Positions 37,024 to 46,420 of a stretch of 64,000 bases of DNA are shown here, piece by piece. A model generated the notes under the pieces. The model saw only the letters and a list, made by a program, of their open reading frames with translations, was not told the DNA's origin and did not search any database. The stretch is from Methanobrevibacter smithii ATCC 35061. GTDB taxonomy: Archaea; Methanobacteriota; Methanobacteria; Methanobacteriales; Methanobacteriaceae. Position 1 is the first letter of the stretch, and each line of letters opens with the position of its first letter. Both the position numbers and the translations under genes were made by a program. The stretch lies in NCBI RefSeq assembly GCF_000016525.1, contig NC_009515.1:1576501-1640500 (forward strand), read 5' to 3'.

Positions 37024-38451
37024 ATGGGTGTTAAAATTCGTTTTAATGTAGCTAAGTTTGGAGCTAAGGTAGCTTCTCAGGTATCTAAATTTGGATTTGG
37101 AAGTGGTAATAATCTTCCGGGATATGTTTTTTATAAGATTGCTGGAAAGGAAGCACTAAAAGATTTGGCTCATGAAATGAGTATTGGACCTATTTTAATC
37201 ACAGGAACCAACGGAAAAACTACTACAACAACTCTTTTAATTAAATTGCTTTCTGCTGATACGAAAATCAGAAAAAGCTTTGAAAGCAATACTATTCATG
37301 CAATAACTACAGGTATTTTAAAAGGTGATGGGGATCTTGGTGTTTTTGAATATGGAATCAGAAATAAGAGCTATGGAATTCCGGACACTGTTCAGAGACT
37401 TATTGATCCTGTAGGTGTTGTTTATACAACAATTTCACGTGAACATTCACAGGTAGCAGGTGTTAAAAATCCCTTTGAGGAATATGTAGATGCCAAATCT
37501 CTACTTTCACAGGGTATGACTCGGGGAGTTGTTATTTCTAATGCAGATGATCCTGTAACAGCAAATATTGCTTGCAATAAACGAAATGACCTGCATGTTA
37601 ATTTTTATGGATTGGCCATTGATAGTATTAATGATATTTTCGAATCAGACAGTCCAAATTGTCCAAGGTGTGGCAAAAAGCTTGAATATTCTCAAAAATT
37701 CTTGAATCACAGAGGAATTTACAGTTGCTGCTGCGGTTTTAAACGCCATGAACCTAATGTTAAATTGATTGGTGCTGACTTTAAGCCTGATAATTGGGAT
37801 TTGACAATTGAAGGAAATTTATATAATTATACAAACAATAAGGATATTTCATTTGAAGTAAGTATAAATGTTCCTCCATTCGGATTCCATAATATTTACA
37901 ACACATTGGCTTCCATTTGCACATATGCTACTTTTACTCCAAAAATAGACAATATTGAAAATACTATTAAAGAGGTTTTCAATAATTTGGACATGTCTTT
38001 TATTCCTCCTGGAAGATTTGAAGTAGTTAAATTAAATGACAAATATGTTGGTTTGGGACAGGGAGATAATGGTGATGCAGCTAAAATCAATGCATTATTT
38101 ATGAATCAGTATATTGACGGTCCTTTAGAATTTATTTACACAACTCCTGATGAAAATGAGGAAGAAATATTTGAAGACCATCTGGAAGTTATTAAAAATT
38201 TAAATCCTGACCATATGATTGTTGTTCCCGGAAGAAAATCCATTGAAAAAGCTAAGGAATATTATAACATAATATCTGAAGAATATGATAATGCTGATTT
38301 TTATCCATTAAGCTATGATAAAATGGATGAAAGGATTAGAAAACTGGTGGATTTGGCTGAAACTTCAGATTATAATTATGTGATTATGACAGGCTGCGGT
38401 GAAGAGCAGGAAATGTGGGAAAATATAAAACAAAAATTAATCAATAAATAA
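37024..38451 (+). CDS. MurT-like Mur ligase
   Basis: The 475-residue protein has the Mur ligase ATP site TGTNGKTTTT at residues 60-69. A Cys4 zinc ribbon lies inside the central domain: Cys213 and Cys216 (CPRC) and Cys235-237 (CCC). This insert is typical of MurT, the amidotransferase partner that amidates peptidoglycan lipid II, and of related pseudomurein enzymes. The C-terminal half (about 300-475) has the DUF1727-type layout. No GatD-like glutaminase is next to it. In Methanobrevibacter it most likely acts in pseudomurein peptide synthesis. I take the ATG after GTGATT; a GTG three codons earlier is possible. The end overlaps the convergent 160-residue gene. Confidence 0.82.
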   Translation: MGVKIRFNVAKFGAKVASQVSKFGFGSGNNLPGYVFYKIAGKEALKDLAHEMSIGPILITGTNGKTTTTTLLIKLLSADTKIRKSFESNTIHAITTGILKGDGDLGVFEYGIRNKSYGIPDTVQRLIDPVGVVYTTISREHSQVAGVKNPFEEYVDAKSLLSQGMTRGVVISNADDPVTANIACNKRNDLHVNFYGLAIDSINDIFESDSPNCPRCGKKLEYSQKFLNHRGIYSCCCGFKRHEPNVKLIGADFKPDNWDLTIEGNLYNYTNNKDISFEVSINVPPFGFHNIYNTLASICTYATFTPKIDNIENTIKEVFNNLDMSFIPPGRFEVVKLNDKYVGLGQGDNGDAAKINALFMNQYIDGPLEFIYTTPDENEEEIFEDHLEVIKNLNPDHMIVVPGRKSIEKAKEYYNIISEEYDNADFYPLSYDKMDERIRKLVDLAETSDYNYVIMTGCGEEQEMWENIKQKLINK

Positions 38452-38923
38452 TATTGCTTTCAATTATATTATTTATTGTTTTATAGAAGTTGTCTTCGCT
38501 TTTTTTGATTTGTCTAAATGATGAATCGATTTTACATCCGCATAAATCACAGCTGCCGATAAGGAAGTCATTGCTGTTTTTTTTAATCAGGATTCCGAAG
38601 TACTCTTCTTTTAAATCCCCATATTTTTGAAATTCTTCACTGCTGAGACTTATAGTTTTATCTTCAATGGAAAAAATATCGCATTCATTAAACATAGGTA
38701 TAAAAGCGAGCATTCCGAAAGTTATAAAGATATTTTCATGTTTAAGGACTTTTAAGACTTTTTCAACATAGCTGTCTTCATTTTCAATTCCATATTTTTT
38801 TAATTCACCAATGTTGTTGGAACCCATTGTGCAATTATCACGGATTATACAAATAGCTAGTTGAGGGTCTATATAATTATCACATTTAGCTACAATATTT
38901 TCAATACTTTTTTCAATATTCAT
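38441..38923 (-). CDS. Unknown protein paired with ADP-ribosylglycohydrolase
   Basis: The start after GGTGTTATTA gives 160 residues. The N-terminus (MNIEKSIENIVAKCDNY) looks helical. Near the C-terminus GSCDLCGCKIDSSF contains three Cys that could bind a metal. I do not recognise the family. Its start codon lies 11 bases inside the end of the ADP-ribosylglycohydrolase gene, so translation is probably coupled and the two should work together. It shows no ADP-ribosyltransferase motif. Confidence 0.65.
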   Translation of the reverse strand: MNIEKSIENIVAKCDNYIDPQLAICIIRDNCTMGSNNIGELKKYGIENEDSYVEKVLKVLKHENIFITFGMLAFIPMFNECDIFSIEDKTISLSSEEFQKYGDLKEEYFGILIKKNSNDFLIGSCDLCGCKIDSSFRQIKKSEDNFYKTINNIIESNIIY

Positions 38924-39818
38924 TAATAACACCTTCGTAACTTTCACATAATGAAAGAATCTCTTCAATTTTTGGAATTTGATTGAGCCAATCTATAGGA
39001 ATTGAATCAAATCCATAATAAATTCCAGAAAGCCCACCACAAACAGCTGCAATAGTATCAGTATCTCCACCTAAATTAACAGCTTTCAGGACACTGTATT
39101 TATAATTGTCAGTAGTTTCCAAACAATAAATGACACTTTCCAGAGTGTCTATTACATAACCTGAACTTTTAATATTCTCTTTTAAATCATCATTAAAAAT
39201 TCTCTCAAAATGTTTAAGCTCTTCTGAATCTTTGTAATGTTTTCTGATTTTATCGCAGGCTATTTTAACATGTTCTTTAATTGTTAAATTATCTGAAATC
39301 ATTGATTTGGCCAGTTCAACATAAAATACGCAGGCTATTTTTGATCTTAAATGGCCATGAGTTAAGCCGGATATATTTTCAATTGTTTCATAGTCAATGT
39401 CATGGATAAAGGCCAGAGGCAAAATTCTCATTAGAGATCCGTTTCCATTATCTCTTTCACTGACTCCTCCACATTTTAAAGCTTCAAAACCATTTTTAAA
39501 CCTTAATAATGATTCATAAGTTGTGTTGCCGTAATCAAAAGTTTCTCCATACTGAGTGTATTTGCCATTAAGAAGCCATTCTAAAAACTCGCTTTGGATA
39601 TCTTCATAGTCAATAGTCTTTTTATTGCAGATGCTGCTCATAGTAGCCAGGGTCATTGAAGTATCATCTGAATAAGTTCCGGGTGGCATATTGTATGTTC
39701 CGTAACCTGTTATAGTTTTAACCGGATTTTTTTGGAGTGTTTCACGGGAACTGAACTCCGCCGGAACACCTAAAGCATCACCGACAACAAATCCACAAAT
39801 ACCTGCTTTGATTTTCAT
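38913..39818 (-). CDS. ADP-ribosylglycohydrolase family protein
   Basis: The protein has 301 residues from the ATG that begins MKIKAGICGFVVGDALGVP. The family's paired metal sites are present: PPGTYSDDTSMT near residue 45 and GGDTDTIAAVCGGLSG near 245. DraG-type enzymes remove ADP-ribose from protein side chains or hydrolyse related compounds. DraG controls nitrogenase in bacteria, but no nitrogen-fixation gene is here, so the target is open. An upstream extension of 22 residues is unlike the family. It is followed by an overlapping unknown gene. Confidence 0.9.
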   Translation of the reverse strand: MKIKAGICGFVVGDALGVPAEFSSRETLQKNPVKTITGYGTYNMPPGTYSDDTSMTLATMSSICNKKTIDYEDIQSEFLEWLLNGKYTQYGETFDYGNTTYESLLRFKNGFEALKCGGVSERDNGNGSLMRILPLAFIHDIDYETIENISGLTHGHLRSKIACVFYVELAKSMISDNLTIKEHVKIACDKIRKHYKDSEELKHFERIFNDDLKENIKSSGYVIDTLESVIYCLETTDNYKYSVLKAVNLGGDTDTIAAVCGGLSGIYYGFDSIPIDWLNQIPKIEEILSLCESYEGVINEY

Positions 39819-39902
39819 AGATATAGTTATATCTTTAAAGTTGATATAAATAGCAGTTTCAAATTCATAAATTATAATTATCACTTCAAATAATTATTTA
39901 AC

Positions 39903-40427
39903 ATGGTGATTCTCAAAACACAGAATTTAATTTTAAGGTCATGGAAGGTAGATGATGCTGAAGAGTTGTATCATCATGCTAAAAATCCAAAAATTGGTCC
40001 GATTGCAGGGTGGCCACCACATAAAAATGTTGAAAATAGTTTGGAGATAATTCAAACTGTTTTTGCAAAGGATGAAACTTATGCCATAACTTTAAATGGT
40101 CAAATTATAGGATGTGTGGGTTTGCTTGTTTATCCTGACGGAAATCATTATTGGGGAGAAAATAATGCAGAACTTGGATATTGGATTGCAGAAGAATTTT
40201 GGGGAAATAATTATGCATGTGAAGCATCTGAGAAACTTTTAATACATGGTTTTAAGGATTTAAAGTTAAATAAAATATTTGCTTCATTTAGAAAAAATAA
40301 CCTTCAGTCAAAAAGGGTTCTTGAAAAATTAAATTTTAAATACTTTGATGAACTACAAAATATTGATTATACCGGAAAATGCTATCTGGAAATTGTAATG
40401 AGTTTAGAAAATAATGACACTGGATGA
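39903..40427 (+). CDS. GNAT-family N-acetyltransferase
   Basis: The protein (174 residues) resembles the RimJ/RimL branch: LILRSWKVDDAEELYHHA at the start, ELGYWIAEEFWGNNYACEA for the acetyl-CoA region near residue 95, and KIFASFRKNNLQSKRVLEKLNF near the C-terminus. It transfers an acetyl group to an amine, possibly a protein N-terminus or a small molecule. It is divergent from the ADP-ribosylglycohydrolase gene across an 84-base gap and lacks a clear ribosome binding site. The nitroreductase gene starts four bases after its stop. Confidence 0.85.
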   Translation: MVILKTQNLILRSWKVDDAEELYHHAKNPKIGPIAGWPPHKNVENSLEIIQTVFAKDETYAITLNGQIIGCVGLLVYPDGNHYWGENNAELGYWIAEEFWGNNYACEASEKLLIHGFKDLKLNKIFASFRKNNLQSKRVLEKLNFKYFDELQNIDYTGKCYLEIVMSLENNDTG

Positions 40428-40431
40428 TAAT

Positions 40432-40962
40432 ATGGAAACATTGGAAGCAATTAATAAAAGAAAAAGCATTCGTGCTTATAAGGATGAGCAAATAACGAAA
40501 GAGGAATTAGACACAATTATAGGAGTAGCTAATAAAGCCCCAAATGCAGGACCATTTCAAGTTAGTGTAATTCAAAATAAAGAGTTTTTAAGTGAAATAA
40601 ATGATAAAACTAAAGAGTTCATGTTAAATTCTGAAGGTTTTATGCGCCAGAGAGCTTCTATTCCAGGTTATGAGCCATTATATGGTGCTCCAACTTTAAT
40701 TGTTATTTCTGCACCTGAGGGTCCTTTTTCTCAAATAAATGTTTCAGCATCTGCAACAACAATGATTTTGGCAGCTACTGATTTGGGATTGGCTACATGT
40801 TATGTTGTATCTCCAATAGCTATTTTAACTCAGCTTAAAGATAAATTAAACCTTCCTGAAGATTTCATACCAGTTTCAGGTATTTTAGTTGGTTATGAAG
40901 CTCCCTGTGATATTCCATCTCCTGAACGTGAAATTCCAGATAATATAAATTTTATTGGTTAG
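40432..40962 (+). CDS. Nitroreductase-family flavoprotein
   Basis: The ATG at 40432 after GGATGAT gives 176 residues beginning METLEAINKRKSIRAYKD, the usual start with the FMN-binding Arg-Ser-Ile-Arg type motif. ANKAPNAGPFQ and the segment ATDLGLATCYVVSP near residue 120 also fit. Such proteins use FMN to reduce nitro compounds, quinones or flavins with NAD(P)H; physiological substrates are rarely known. It is co-directional with the acetyltransferase and the small zinc-ribbon gene, each separated by only a few bases. Confidence 0.88.
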   Translation: METLEAINKRKSIRAYKDEQITKEELDTIIGVANKAPNAGPFQVSVIQNKEFLSEINDKTKEFMLNSEGFMRQRASIPGYEPLYGAPTLIVISAPEGPFSQINVSASATTMILAATDLGLATCYVVSPIAILTQLKDKLNLPEDFIPVSGILVGYEAPCDIPSPEREIPDNINFIG

Positions 40963-40968
40963 ATAATT

Positions 40969-41337
40969 ATGGTTAGAATTTGTAAAAATTGCGGATTTGA
41001 GAATCAGGACAGCTATGACTTTTGTGCCAAATGCGGAACTCCATTAGTGGAAGGGCTCCAGCCCAACACATTCTTTGTTTATAGAAATGTGGAACAGGGA
41101 ATTAGTAGGAAATTTATAATTATTTCTTATATAATTACCATATTTTTTTCATTTGGAGGTTTTCTTATGGATCTGGTAGCTAGAAATACTTCAATGGGTT
41201 TTTTTAGCTTCTTTGGATTTTTCATGCCGTTTTTCCTAATTCAGGCACAGGATAATAATATTAAAAAGCATGGTTTCATCCAATTGTTCATATCTCTTGT
41301 TGGATTTATTCTGTTTGTAAGAACTTTACCATTGTAA
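40969..41337 (+). CDS. Zinc-ribbon membrane protein
   Basis: The 122-residue protein starts with a zinc ribbon, CKNCGFENQDSYDFCAKCG, at residues 5-23. Two or three hydrophobic segments follow (FIIISYIITIFFSFGGFLM, FFSFFGFFMPFFLI and FIQLFISLVGFILF). This layout is common in archaea and its role is mostly unknown. It lies six bases after nitroreductase and before a strong terminator. Confidence 0.75.
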   Translation: MVRICKNCGFENQDSYDFCAKCGTPLVEGLQPNTFFVYRNVEQGISRKFIIISYIITIFFSFGGFLMDLVARNTSMGFFSFFGFFMPFFLIQAQDNNIKKHGFIQLFISLVGFILFVRTLPL

Positions 41338-41350
41338 AAAAAGAGTTTTT

Positions 41351-41382
41351 AGTATTGTTTTTAAAAAACAATACTTTTTTTT
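41351..41382. terminator. Bidirectional terminator
   Basis: AGTATTGTTTTT at 41351-41362 is followed by its exact complement at 41364-41375, then eight T. Poly-A upstream gives a T-run for the other strand. It lies between two convergent genes. Confidence 0.75.
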
Positions 41383-41386
41383 AAAT

Positions 41387-41878
41387 TTAAACAAAATGTA
41401 TTTTCATATCTCCAGTTAATAAACATTCTGGAATTGCCAAATAATTCATGTGGAAATCACCCATTGCTTTATCAGCTGCATCTCCACGGTCCATTCCGTC
41501 ACCCCAGTCGTATTGGCGAATATCGGATATGATGTCTCCGCCAAATATTTTCTCGGCTGCATTATTATTTACTGTTATGATAATATTTGGAGATATATTG
41601 TAAGTGTATTCCATTATTTCTTTAGCTGCTCCGTAAGGATTGTCGGGATCATCTAAATGAATGTTGTGTAGTGTTTGATGCTGTGCGTTAAATGAACTTC
41701 CCGGATAAATCCAGTTAAATCCACCGGTTAAATTCCATGTGGCACCCATGTCAACACCAGGAATACCTCCTTCACTTTCGTCTTCAGCTATTATTAACAC
41801 ACTAGAAGTTGCAGCTATTCCCACTATAACAATGACAGCAAGTATTATAACTGCAAAAATAATTCTTCCAATTTTCAT
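41387..41878 (-). CDS. Membrane-anchored extracellular protein, unknown
   Basis: The 163-residue protein has one N-terminal hydrophobic segment (FAVIILAVIVIVGIAATSSVLII) that would serve as signal anchor. The rest is acidic and rich in Gly, Asp and Asn, with WNLTGGFNWIYPGSSF and a GDAADKAMGDFHMNYL stretch. It contains one Cys near the end. I do not recognise the family. It has its own short upstream region with prs divergent from it. Confidence 0.65.
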   Translation of the reverse strand: MKIGRIIFAVIILAVIVIVGIAATSSVLIIAEDESEGGIPGVDMGATWNLTGGFNWIYPGSSFNAQHQTLHNIHLDDPDNPYGAAKEIMEYTYNISPNIIITVNNNAAEKIFGGDIISDIRQYDWGDGMDRGDAADKAMGDFHMNYLAIPECLLTGDMKIHFV

Positions 41879-41966
41879 GATTTACAATTGTTTTTAGCAT
41901 TAATATAGTTAACTTTTTTTATGTTAAAATCAAATATTAATTATTATATTAATTTTTGGTGATAAT

Positions 41967-42863
41967 GTGATTATTGGTGGTTCAGCATCTCAAGATTTGG
42001 CCGCTCATGTGGCAGAAGAGTTAAATGATGATTTATGTTATGTAGAAACTAAAAAATTCCCAGATGGCGAAAGATATTTGCGTGTTGATGGTGAGATTGA
42101 TGATGAAGTTACTGTTATTCAATCTACAGGATATCCTCAGGATGAAAATTTGATGGAATTGCTGTTTTTAATATCAAATCTTAAAGACCTCGGAGCAAAA
42201 AAAGTTAGGGTTGTTGTTCCATATATGGGTTATGCAAGACAGGAAAAACGTTTTCATGATGGGGAAGCAGTTTCTGCAAAAATTGTAGCTAATTTAATTC
42301 AATCTGCAGGTGCTGATGAATTTATTACATTTAATATTCATGAAAAATGTGTTTTGGACTTTTTTGATATTCCAACTACAAATATTTCTGCTATGGGTGC
42401 AATAGCCGAATATATTGATGAAAAAATTGATGAAAAACCTTTAATTGTTGCTCCTGATAAAGGAGCATATCCTTTTGCTCAGGAAATAGCTGAAATTCTT
42501 GATTGTGAATGCACTTATCTGTCTAAAGTTCGTCTTGGACCTGATAAGGTGGAAACTAGAATTGTTGATGTTGAAGGCAGTTCTGATGAAACAGTTAATG
42601 TGGATTCAGTTAAAGGTAAAAAGGCATTTATTATTGATGATATTATAGCTACCGGTGGAACTATTGTTAATGCAGTTAAAATATTAAAGGAATACGGTGC
42701 CAAATCAGTTGATGTTTGTTGTGTTCATCCGATTTTGGTAAATGGAGCTACTATGAGAATCTATGCAGCTGGTGCTAACAGTTTAATATCTACCAATAGT
42801 TTATCTGCAGACAGTTCTCGTGTTTCTCTTGCAAAAAGCATAGCGAATGTTTTGAGGGATTAA
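41967..42863 (+). CDS. prs: Ribose-phosphate pyrophosphokinase
   Basis: The 298-residue enzyme makes PRPP from ribose-5-phosphate and ATP for purine, pyrimidine, histidine and tetrahydromethanopterin synthesis. The start is GTG, preceded by TTGGTGATAAT. FPDGERYLR near residue 32, PYMGYARQEKRF near 85, and DDIIATGGTIVNA at about 220, the PRPP loop, are diagnostic. Length suits the archaeal class. It is followed two bases later by a small unknown gene and then uvrB. Confidence 0.96.
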   Translation: MIIGGSASQDLAAHVAEELNDDLCYVETKKFPDGERYLRVDGEIDDEVTVIQSTGYPQDENLMELLFLISNLKDLGAKKVRVVVPYMGYARQEKRFHDGEAVSAKIVANLIQSAGADEFITFNIHEKCVLDFFDIPTTNISAMGAIAEYIDEKIDEKPLIVAPDKGAYPFAQEIAEILDCECTYLSKVRLGPDKVETRIVDVEGSSDETVNVDSVKGKKAFIIDDIIATGGTIVNAVKILKEYGAKSVDVCCVHPILVNGATMRIYAAGANSLISTNSLSADSSRVSLAKSIANVLRD

Positions 42864-42865
42864 AG

Positions 42866-43165
42866 ATGTTTGATAAAGATGCTATTAAAAAAGAACTTAT
42901 TGAAGGATCTAATATAATTTTAAAAAGATATGATGAAGAGGATGTTGTTGATTCCATATCTGTTATGAATACAAAAGATCATGTTATTTTTTTAGGGTCT
43001 TTAAGAGTTTATAATGAAATGAATGTTAAAAATATTGAGAAAGCTTTAGAAAACTGTTTTGAAGACTACGGCAAAGTTAGCATAAGAAGTAGAAAAGTTG
43101 TTCCCTGCTGTTCCCTGCCCTATTTCCATATCAGTTTTCACATCAATGTTGATGAAGTAATTTAG
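42866..43165 (+). CDS. Small protein of unknown function between prs and uvrB
   Basis: The 99-residue protein begins MFDKDAIKKELIEGSNIILK and ends FHISFHINVDEVI. A VVPCCSLPYFHIS segment has two adjacent Cys. There is no membrane segment. I do not recognise it. It is packed between prs (2-base gap) and uvrB (6-base gap), so it is certainly co-transcribed with them, but that alone does not tell its role. Confidence 0.65.
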   Translation: MFDKDAIKKELIEGSNIILKRYDEEDVVDSISVMNTKDHVIFLGSLRVYNEMNVKNIEKALENCFEDYGKVSIRSRKVVPCCSLPYFHISFHINVDEVI

Positions 43166-43171
43166 AAAAGC

Positions 43172-45139
43172 ATGAAAAAATTTAAACTAAACTCACCTTA
43201 CAAGCCATTAGGTGATCAGCCAAAAGCCATTAATTCATTAGTTGATGGGATAAATAAGGGTGAAAAGGAACAGACTCTTTTAGGAGTTACAGGTTCCGGC
43301 AAAACTTTTACAATGGCTAATGTTATTGAAAAAGTTCAAAAACCTACCCTTGTCATCTCCCATAATAAAACATTAGCTGCACAGCTTTATGAGGAATTTA
43401 AAGAGTTTTTCCCAGACAATGCAGTTGAATATTTTGTCAGTTATTATGATTATTATCAGCCTGAGGCATATGTTCCAAGAACTGACACTTTCATTGATAA
43501 GGAATCATCTGTCAACGAAGAAATTGACATAATGAGACATTCTGCTACCCAATCACTTTTATCCCGTGATGACGTGATTGTAGTCAGCAGTGTCAGCTGT
43601 ATTTATGGTATAGGTTCTCCGGAGGATTATGGGGAATTTGCATTTGGAATAGCTGTAGGGGACAATTATGACCGTTCAGATATTATTCGCAAACTTGTTT
43701 TCATGCAGTATGAAAGAAATGATATTGAATTTGCAAGAGGTCATTTTAGAGTACGCGGAGATGTAATTGAAATAAATCCTGTTCACGGCACTCCTCCTGT
43801 AAGAGTTGAGCTATTTGGTGATGAAATAGATGCAATCAGTTTAATTGATAAAGTCACAGGCAAAAAAACAGAAAGTTTAAAAAGATACATGATTTTCCCG
43901 GCAAAGCACTTTGTTGTCGGGCAGGATAAAATGGATACAGCAATCAGAAACATTTCTGATGAGCTGGATGAAAGATTAAATGAGTTTAATTTATCAAATA
44001 AGCTTCTGGAAGCTCAAAGATTGGAACAAAGAACACGTTTTGATATTGAAATGCTTCAGGAAATGGGATATTGTCCGGGTGTAGAAAATTATTCAATGCA
44101 TCTGTCTGGAAGAAAATGGGGTGAAAAACCTTATTCATTATTAAAATACTTCCCTGAAGATTATCTGACTATTATTGATGAGTCTCATGTTACACTGCCT
44201 CAAATTCGTGGAATGTATAATGGAGACAGGGCACGTAAAGAGACTTTAGTAGAACATGGATTCAGATTACCTTCTGCTAAGGAAAACAGGCCATTGAGAT
44301 TTGATGAATTTGAATCATCTATAAACCAAATCATTTATGTTTCAGCTACTCCAGGAGCTTATGAATTGTCAAGATCAAGTAATATTGTTGAGCAGATTAT
44401 CCGTCCGACAGGTTTGGTTGATCCTGAAGTGATTATTCGTCCGGTTAAAGGTCAGGTTGAAGATTTGCTTGGCGAAGTTAAAAAAAGAGCTAAAAAAGAT
44501 GAAAGAGTTTTAGTTACAACTTTAACCAAGAAAATGGCTGAAGATTTAACTGATTATTATGCAAAAATAGGTGTTAAAGTCAGATATATGCACTCTGAAA
44601 TAGATACTTTAGAGAGAATTGACATCGTAGATGATTTAAGACGGGGAACATTTGATGTGCTGGTCGGTGTAAATTTACTTAGGGAAGGTCTTGATTTGCC
44701 GGAAGTTTCTTTAGTAGCTATTTTAGATGCAGATAAGGAAGGATTTTTAAGAAATGAAACTTCTTTAATTCAGACTATTGGAAGGGCTGCAAGAAATATC
44801 AACGGTCAGGTAATCATGTATGTTGATGAAATGACTGATTCCGTTAAAAATGCAACAGCTATTACAAGTAAAAGAAGAAAAATCCAAATCAAGTATAATG
44901 AAAAACATGGTATTGTTCCTAAAACTACTAAAAGGGCACTTAAGGATAAAAAAGTAGCTGAGGATTTGGATATTGAAGGAACGGATATTAGTAAAATACC
45001 TAAAGATGAATTACGTTTACTTATCAGTGATTTGGAAAATGACATGAAAGAAGCAGCAGCTAAACTTGATTTTGAAAGAGCAGCCAGTTTAAGAGATCAG
45101 ATAGCTACTTTAAAAGGATTAAAAAAAGATTCTTCATAG
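43172..45139 (+). CDS. uvrB: Excinuclease ABC subunit B
   Basis: The 655-residue protein has Walker [10 protein letters not shown] near residue 40, the [10 protein letters not shown] hairpin that probes the damaged strand near 95, DESH as Walker B near 340, and a UVR motif at the C-terminus ([20 protein letters not shown]) that contacts UvrC. It loads onto damaged DNA after UvrA. Bacterial-type UvrABC occurs in only some archaea, including mesophilic Methanobacteriales. uvrA is close by; uvrC is not in the window. Confidence 0.97.
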   Translation: MKKFKLNSPYKPLGDQPKAINSLVDGINKGEKEQTLLGVTGSGKTFTMANVIEKVQKPTLVISHNKTLAAQLYEEFKEFFPDNAVEYFVSYYDYYQPEAYVPRTDTFIDKESSVNEEIDIMRHSATQSLLSRDDVIVVSSVSCIYGIGSPEDYGEFAFGIAVGDNYDRSDIIRKLVFMQYERNDIEFARGHFRVRGDVIEINPVHGTPPVRVELFGDEIDAISLIDKVTGKKTESLKRYMIFPAKHFVVGQDKMDTAIRNISDELDERLNEFNLSNKLLEAQRLEQRTRFDIEMLQEMGYCPGVENYSMHLSGRKWGEKPYSLLKYFPEDYLTIIDESHVTLPQIRGMYNGDRARKETLVEHGFRLPSAKENRPLRFDEFESSINQIIYVSATPGAYELSRSSNIVEQIIRPTGLVDPEVIIRPVKGQVEDLLGEVKKRAKKDERVLVTTLTKKMAEDLTDYYAKIGVKVRYMHSEIDTLERIDIVDDLRRGTFDVLVGVNLLREGLDLPEVSLVAILDADKEGFLRNETSLIQTIGRAARNINGQVIMYVDEMTDSVKNATAITSKRRKIQIKYNEKHGIVPKTTKRALKDKKVAEDLDIEGTDISKIPKDELRLLISDLENDMKEAAAKLDFERAASLRDQIATLKGLKKDSS

Positions 45140-45157
45140 AATAATTTAAAAATGGGA

Positions 45158-45200
45158 ACTGTCCATTAATTTTAATTTTTGCATTTTATTTAATGGACAG
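45158..45200 (+). terminator. Hairpin after uvrB
   Basis: CTGTCCATTAA at 45158-45168 and TTAATGGACAG at 45190-45200 are perfect 11-base complements around a 21-base T-rich loop. A run of seven T follows at 45211. It could end the prs-uvrB transcript or be an end of the degraded element beside it. Confidence 0.45.
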
Positions 45201-45215
45201 CTAGAACTTATTTTT

Positions 45216-46088
45216 TTAGAAAGTTGTTTTTAGTGTTTTTAATATTTCGTCGGAGGTTTTTCCTTCGTTTTCAAGAGTTTTTATTGTGTTTTTCATATTT
45301 GTTTTTTCTTCTTGTTTTCCTTTTTGTTTTCCTTCTTGTCTAAGTTCTATTTCTCTGTTGTGTAGTTTTTCGTTTATGCTTTGTCATTTTAGGGTACTCA
45401 TTGTTCTCACCTTTTCTAATGTTTCTGGGTTTTTTATGAATATTTCTGTTGTTAGCCAAAGTCCCCATGTTAATATTTTAGTTTGTTTGGTTGTTATTTT
45501 GGTAATTTTGCTAACATAACCACAGATTTCTTTAACTATTTCTTCAGAATTTTTGGTTGTGTTTAAAAATGGTATGAAAATTAAATCTAATATGTCAAAA
45601 GCTGTTAGTTTTTTGTTATTTTCTATTTTGATTTTAACATTTTTTAATCTTTGGTCTCAAGGATATTTTTTTAGAAAAATTATTCTTATTGGTGTATATT
45701 TATTTACTTTTCCAATCCAGCATTCTGTTTCTGATTTGTTTGGATTGCCTGTAGATATTATGATAGTATTTATGGGTTTTCCAGTTTCTTCATGTAATTC
45801 CATGTCGTAACGTCCAGTATGGGTAAGATTACCATGAGTTAAGTTACCGCTGTAATGTTCATAATGGATATATGAATCATCAACCATTTCATATACAAAA
45901 TCCATTAATAAACCCTTAAAATTAGGTGTTATTAATTCTGTAGAATATACCTTTTTAATTTTTGTACAAGGCAATGGTTCATGTATTTCATCTGTTTCTT
46001 TTTCTAATGCTTCTAAATAATCAAAGAGGTCTTGACCATAATATTTTGCTAATCCTTTTATTAATTTATCCTGTTTTTGATAAATCAT
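45216..46088 (-). pseudogene. Broken Rpn-family nuclease/transposase gene
   Basis: The frame runs 291 codons with two in-frame TGA stops, at 45657-45659 and 45384-45386. Reading through, the first 143 residues include FVYEMVDDSYIHYEHYSG and RYDMELHEETGKPINTIII, which resemble the PD-(D/E)XK core of Rpn/recombination-promoting nucleases (often annotated as transposases). The middle has the QTKILTWGLWLTTEIF and NPETLEKV segments and the end has a Lys/Glu/Gln-rich tail (LRQEGKQKGKQEEK) typical for the family. Both stops are single-base changes from sense codons and the frame is otherwise kept, so decay seems recent. An N-terminal part may also be missing. It separates uvrB from uvrA. Confidence 0.75.
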
Positions 46089-46420
46089 TTTTTCTCTCCT
46101 TAATTGTTTAGTATTCTATAAATCGATTTGATAAAATACACTAATACTTTCTATTGGCCACTATATAAGTTGTTAAGTTGTAAATAACTTAAATAAAATA
46201 TTTTGAGTAAATTTAACACTTTTAAATCAATATTTCAATAGTTTTTATAATGGTGGTGTGGATACAGTTCCAAAATATTAAGTGGAAAAATGATTAGATA
46301 TATTTATATATGTAGATGTCTAATATTTGTTTGATACATTACGAATGTTTTATTTTTCAAATGCTCTTAGATTAATATATTATATTGGGGCATTGGATAA
46401 TTATTATTAAGGAGGGTACT
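46089..46420. other. Region upstream of uvrA with two small inverted repeats
   Basis: No ORF is seen. TTAAGTT at 46173-46179 and AACTTAA at 46186-46192 form a short inverted repeat. A second, ATTAGA ... TCTAAT, covers 46293-46324 and encloses a TATA box. The minus-strand pseudogene's start region also lies here. Confidence 0.4.
46293..46324 (+). promoter_or_regulatory. Probable uvrA promoter with inverted repeat
   Basis: ATATATTTATATATG is a strong TATA candidate and is flanked by ATTAGA and TCTAAT, complementary six-base arms. A dimeric repressor bound there would block TBP. Transcription would start near 46335, about 85 bases before the ATG. Confidence 0.35.

Noticed and set aside
45384-45659. 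In-frame TGA codons as selenocysteine
   Set aside because: No selenocysteine insertion hairpin is seen, and Rpn-family proteins do not use selenocysteine; decay is simpler.
45286-45810. Two plus-strand ORFs of 77 and 85 codons between uvrB and uvrA
   Set aside because: They are complements of the broken Rpn-family gene on the minus strand and have low-complexity Phe/Ser-rich products.
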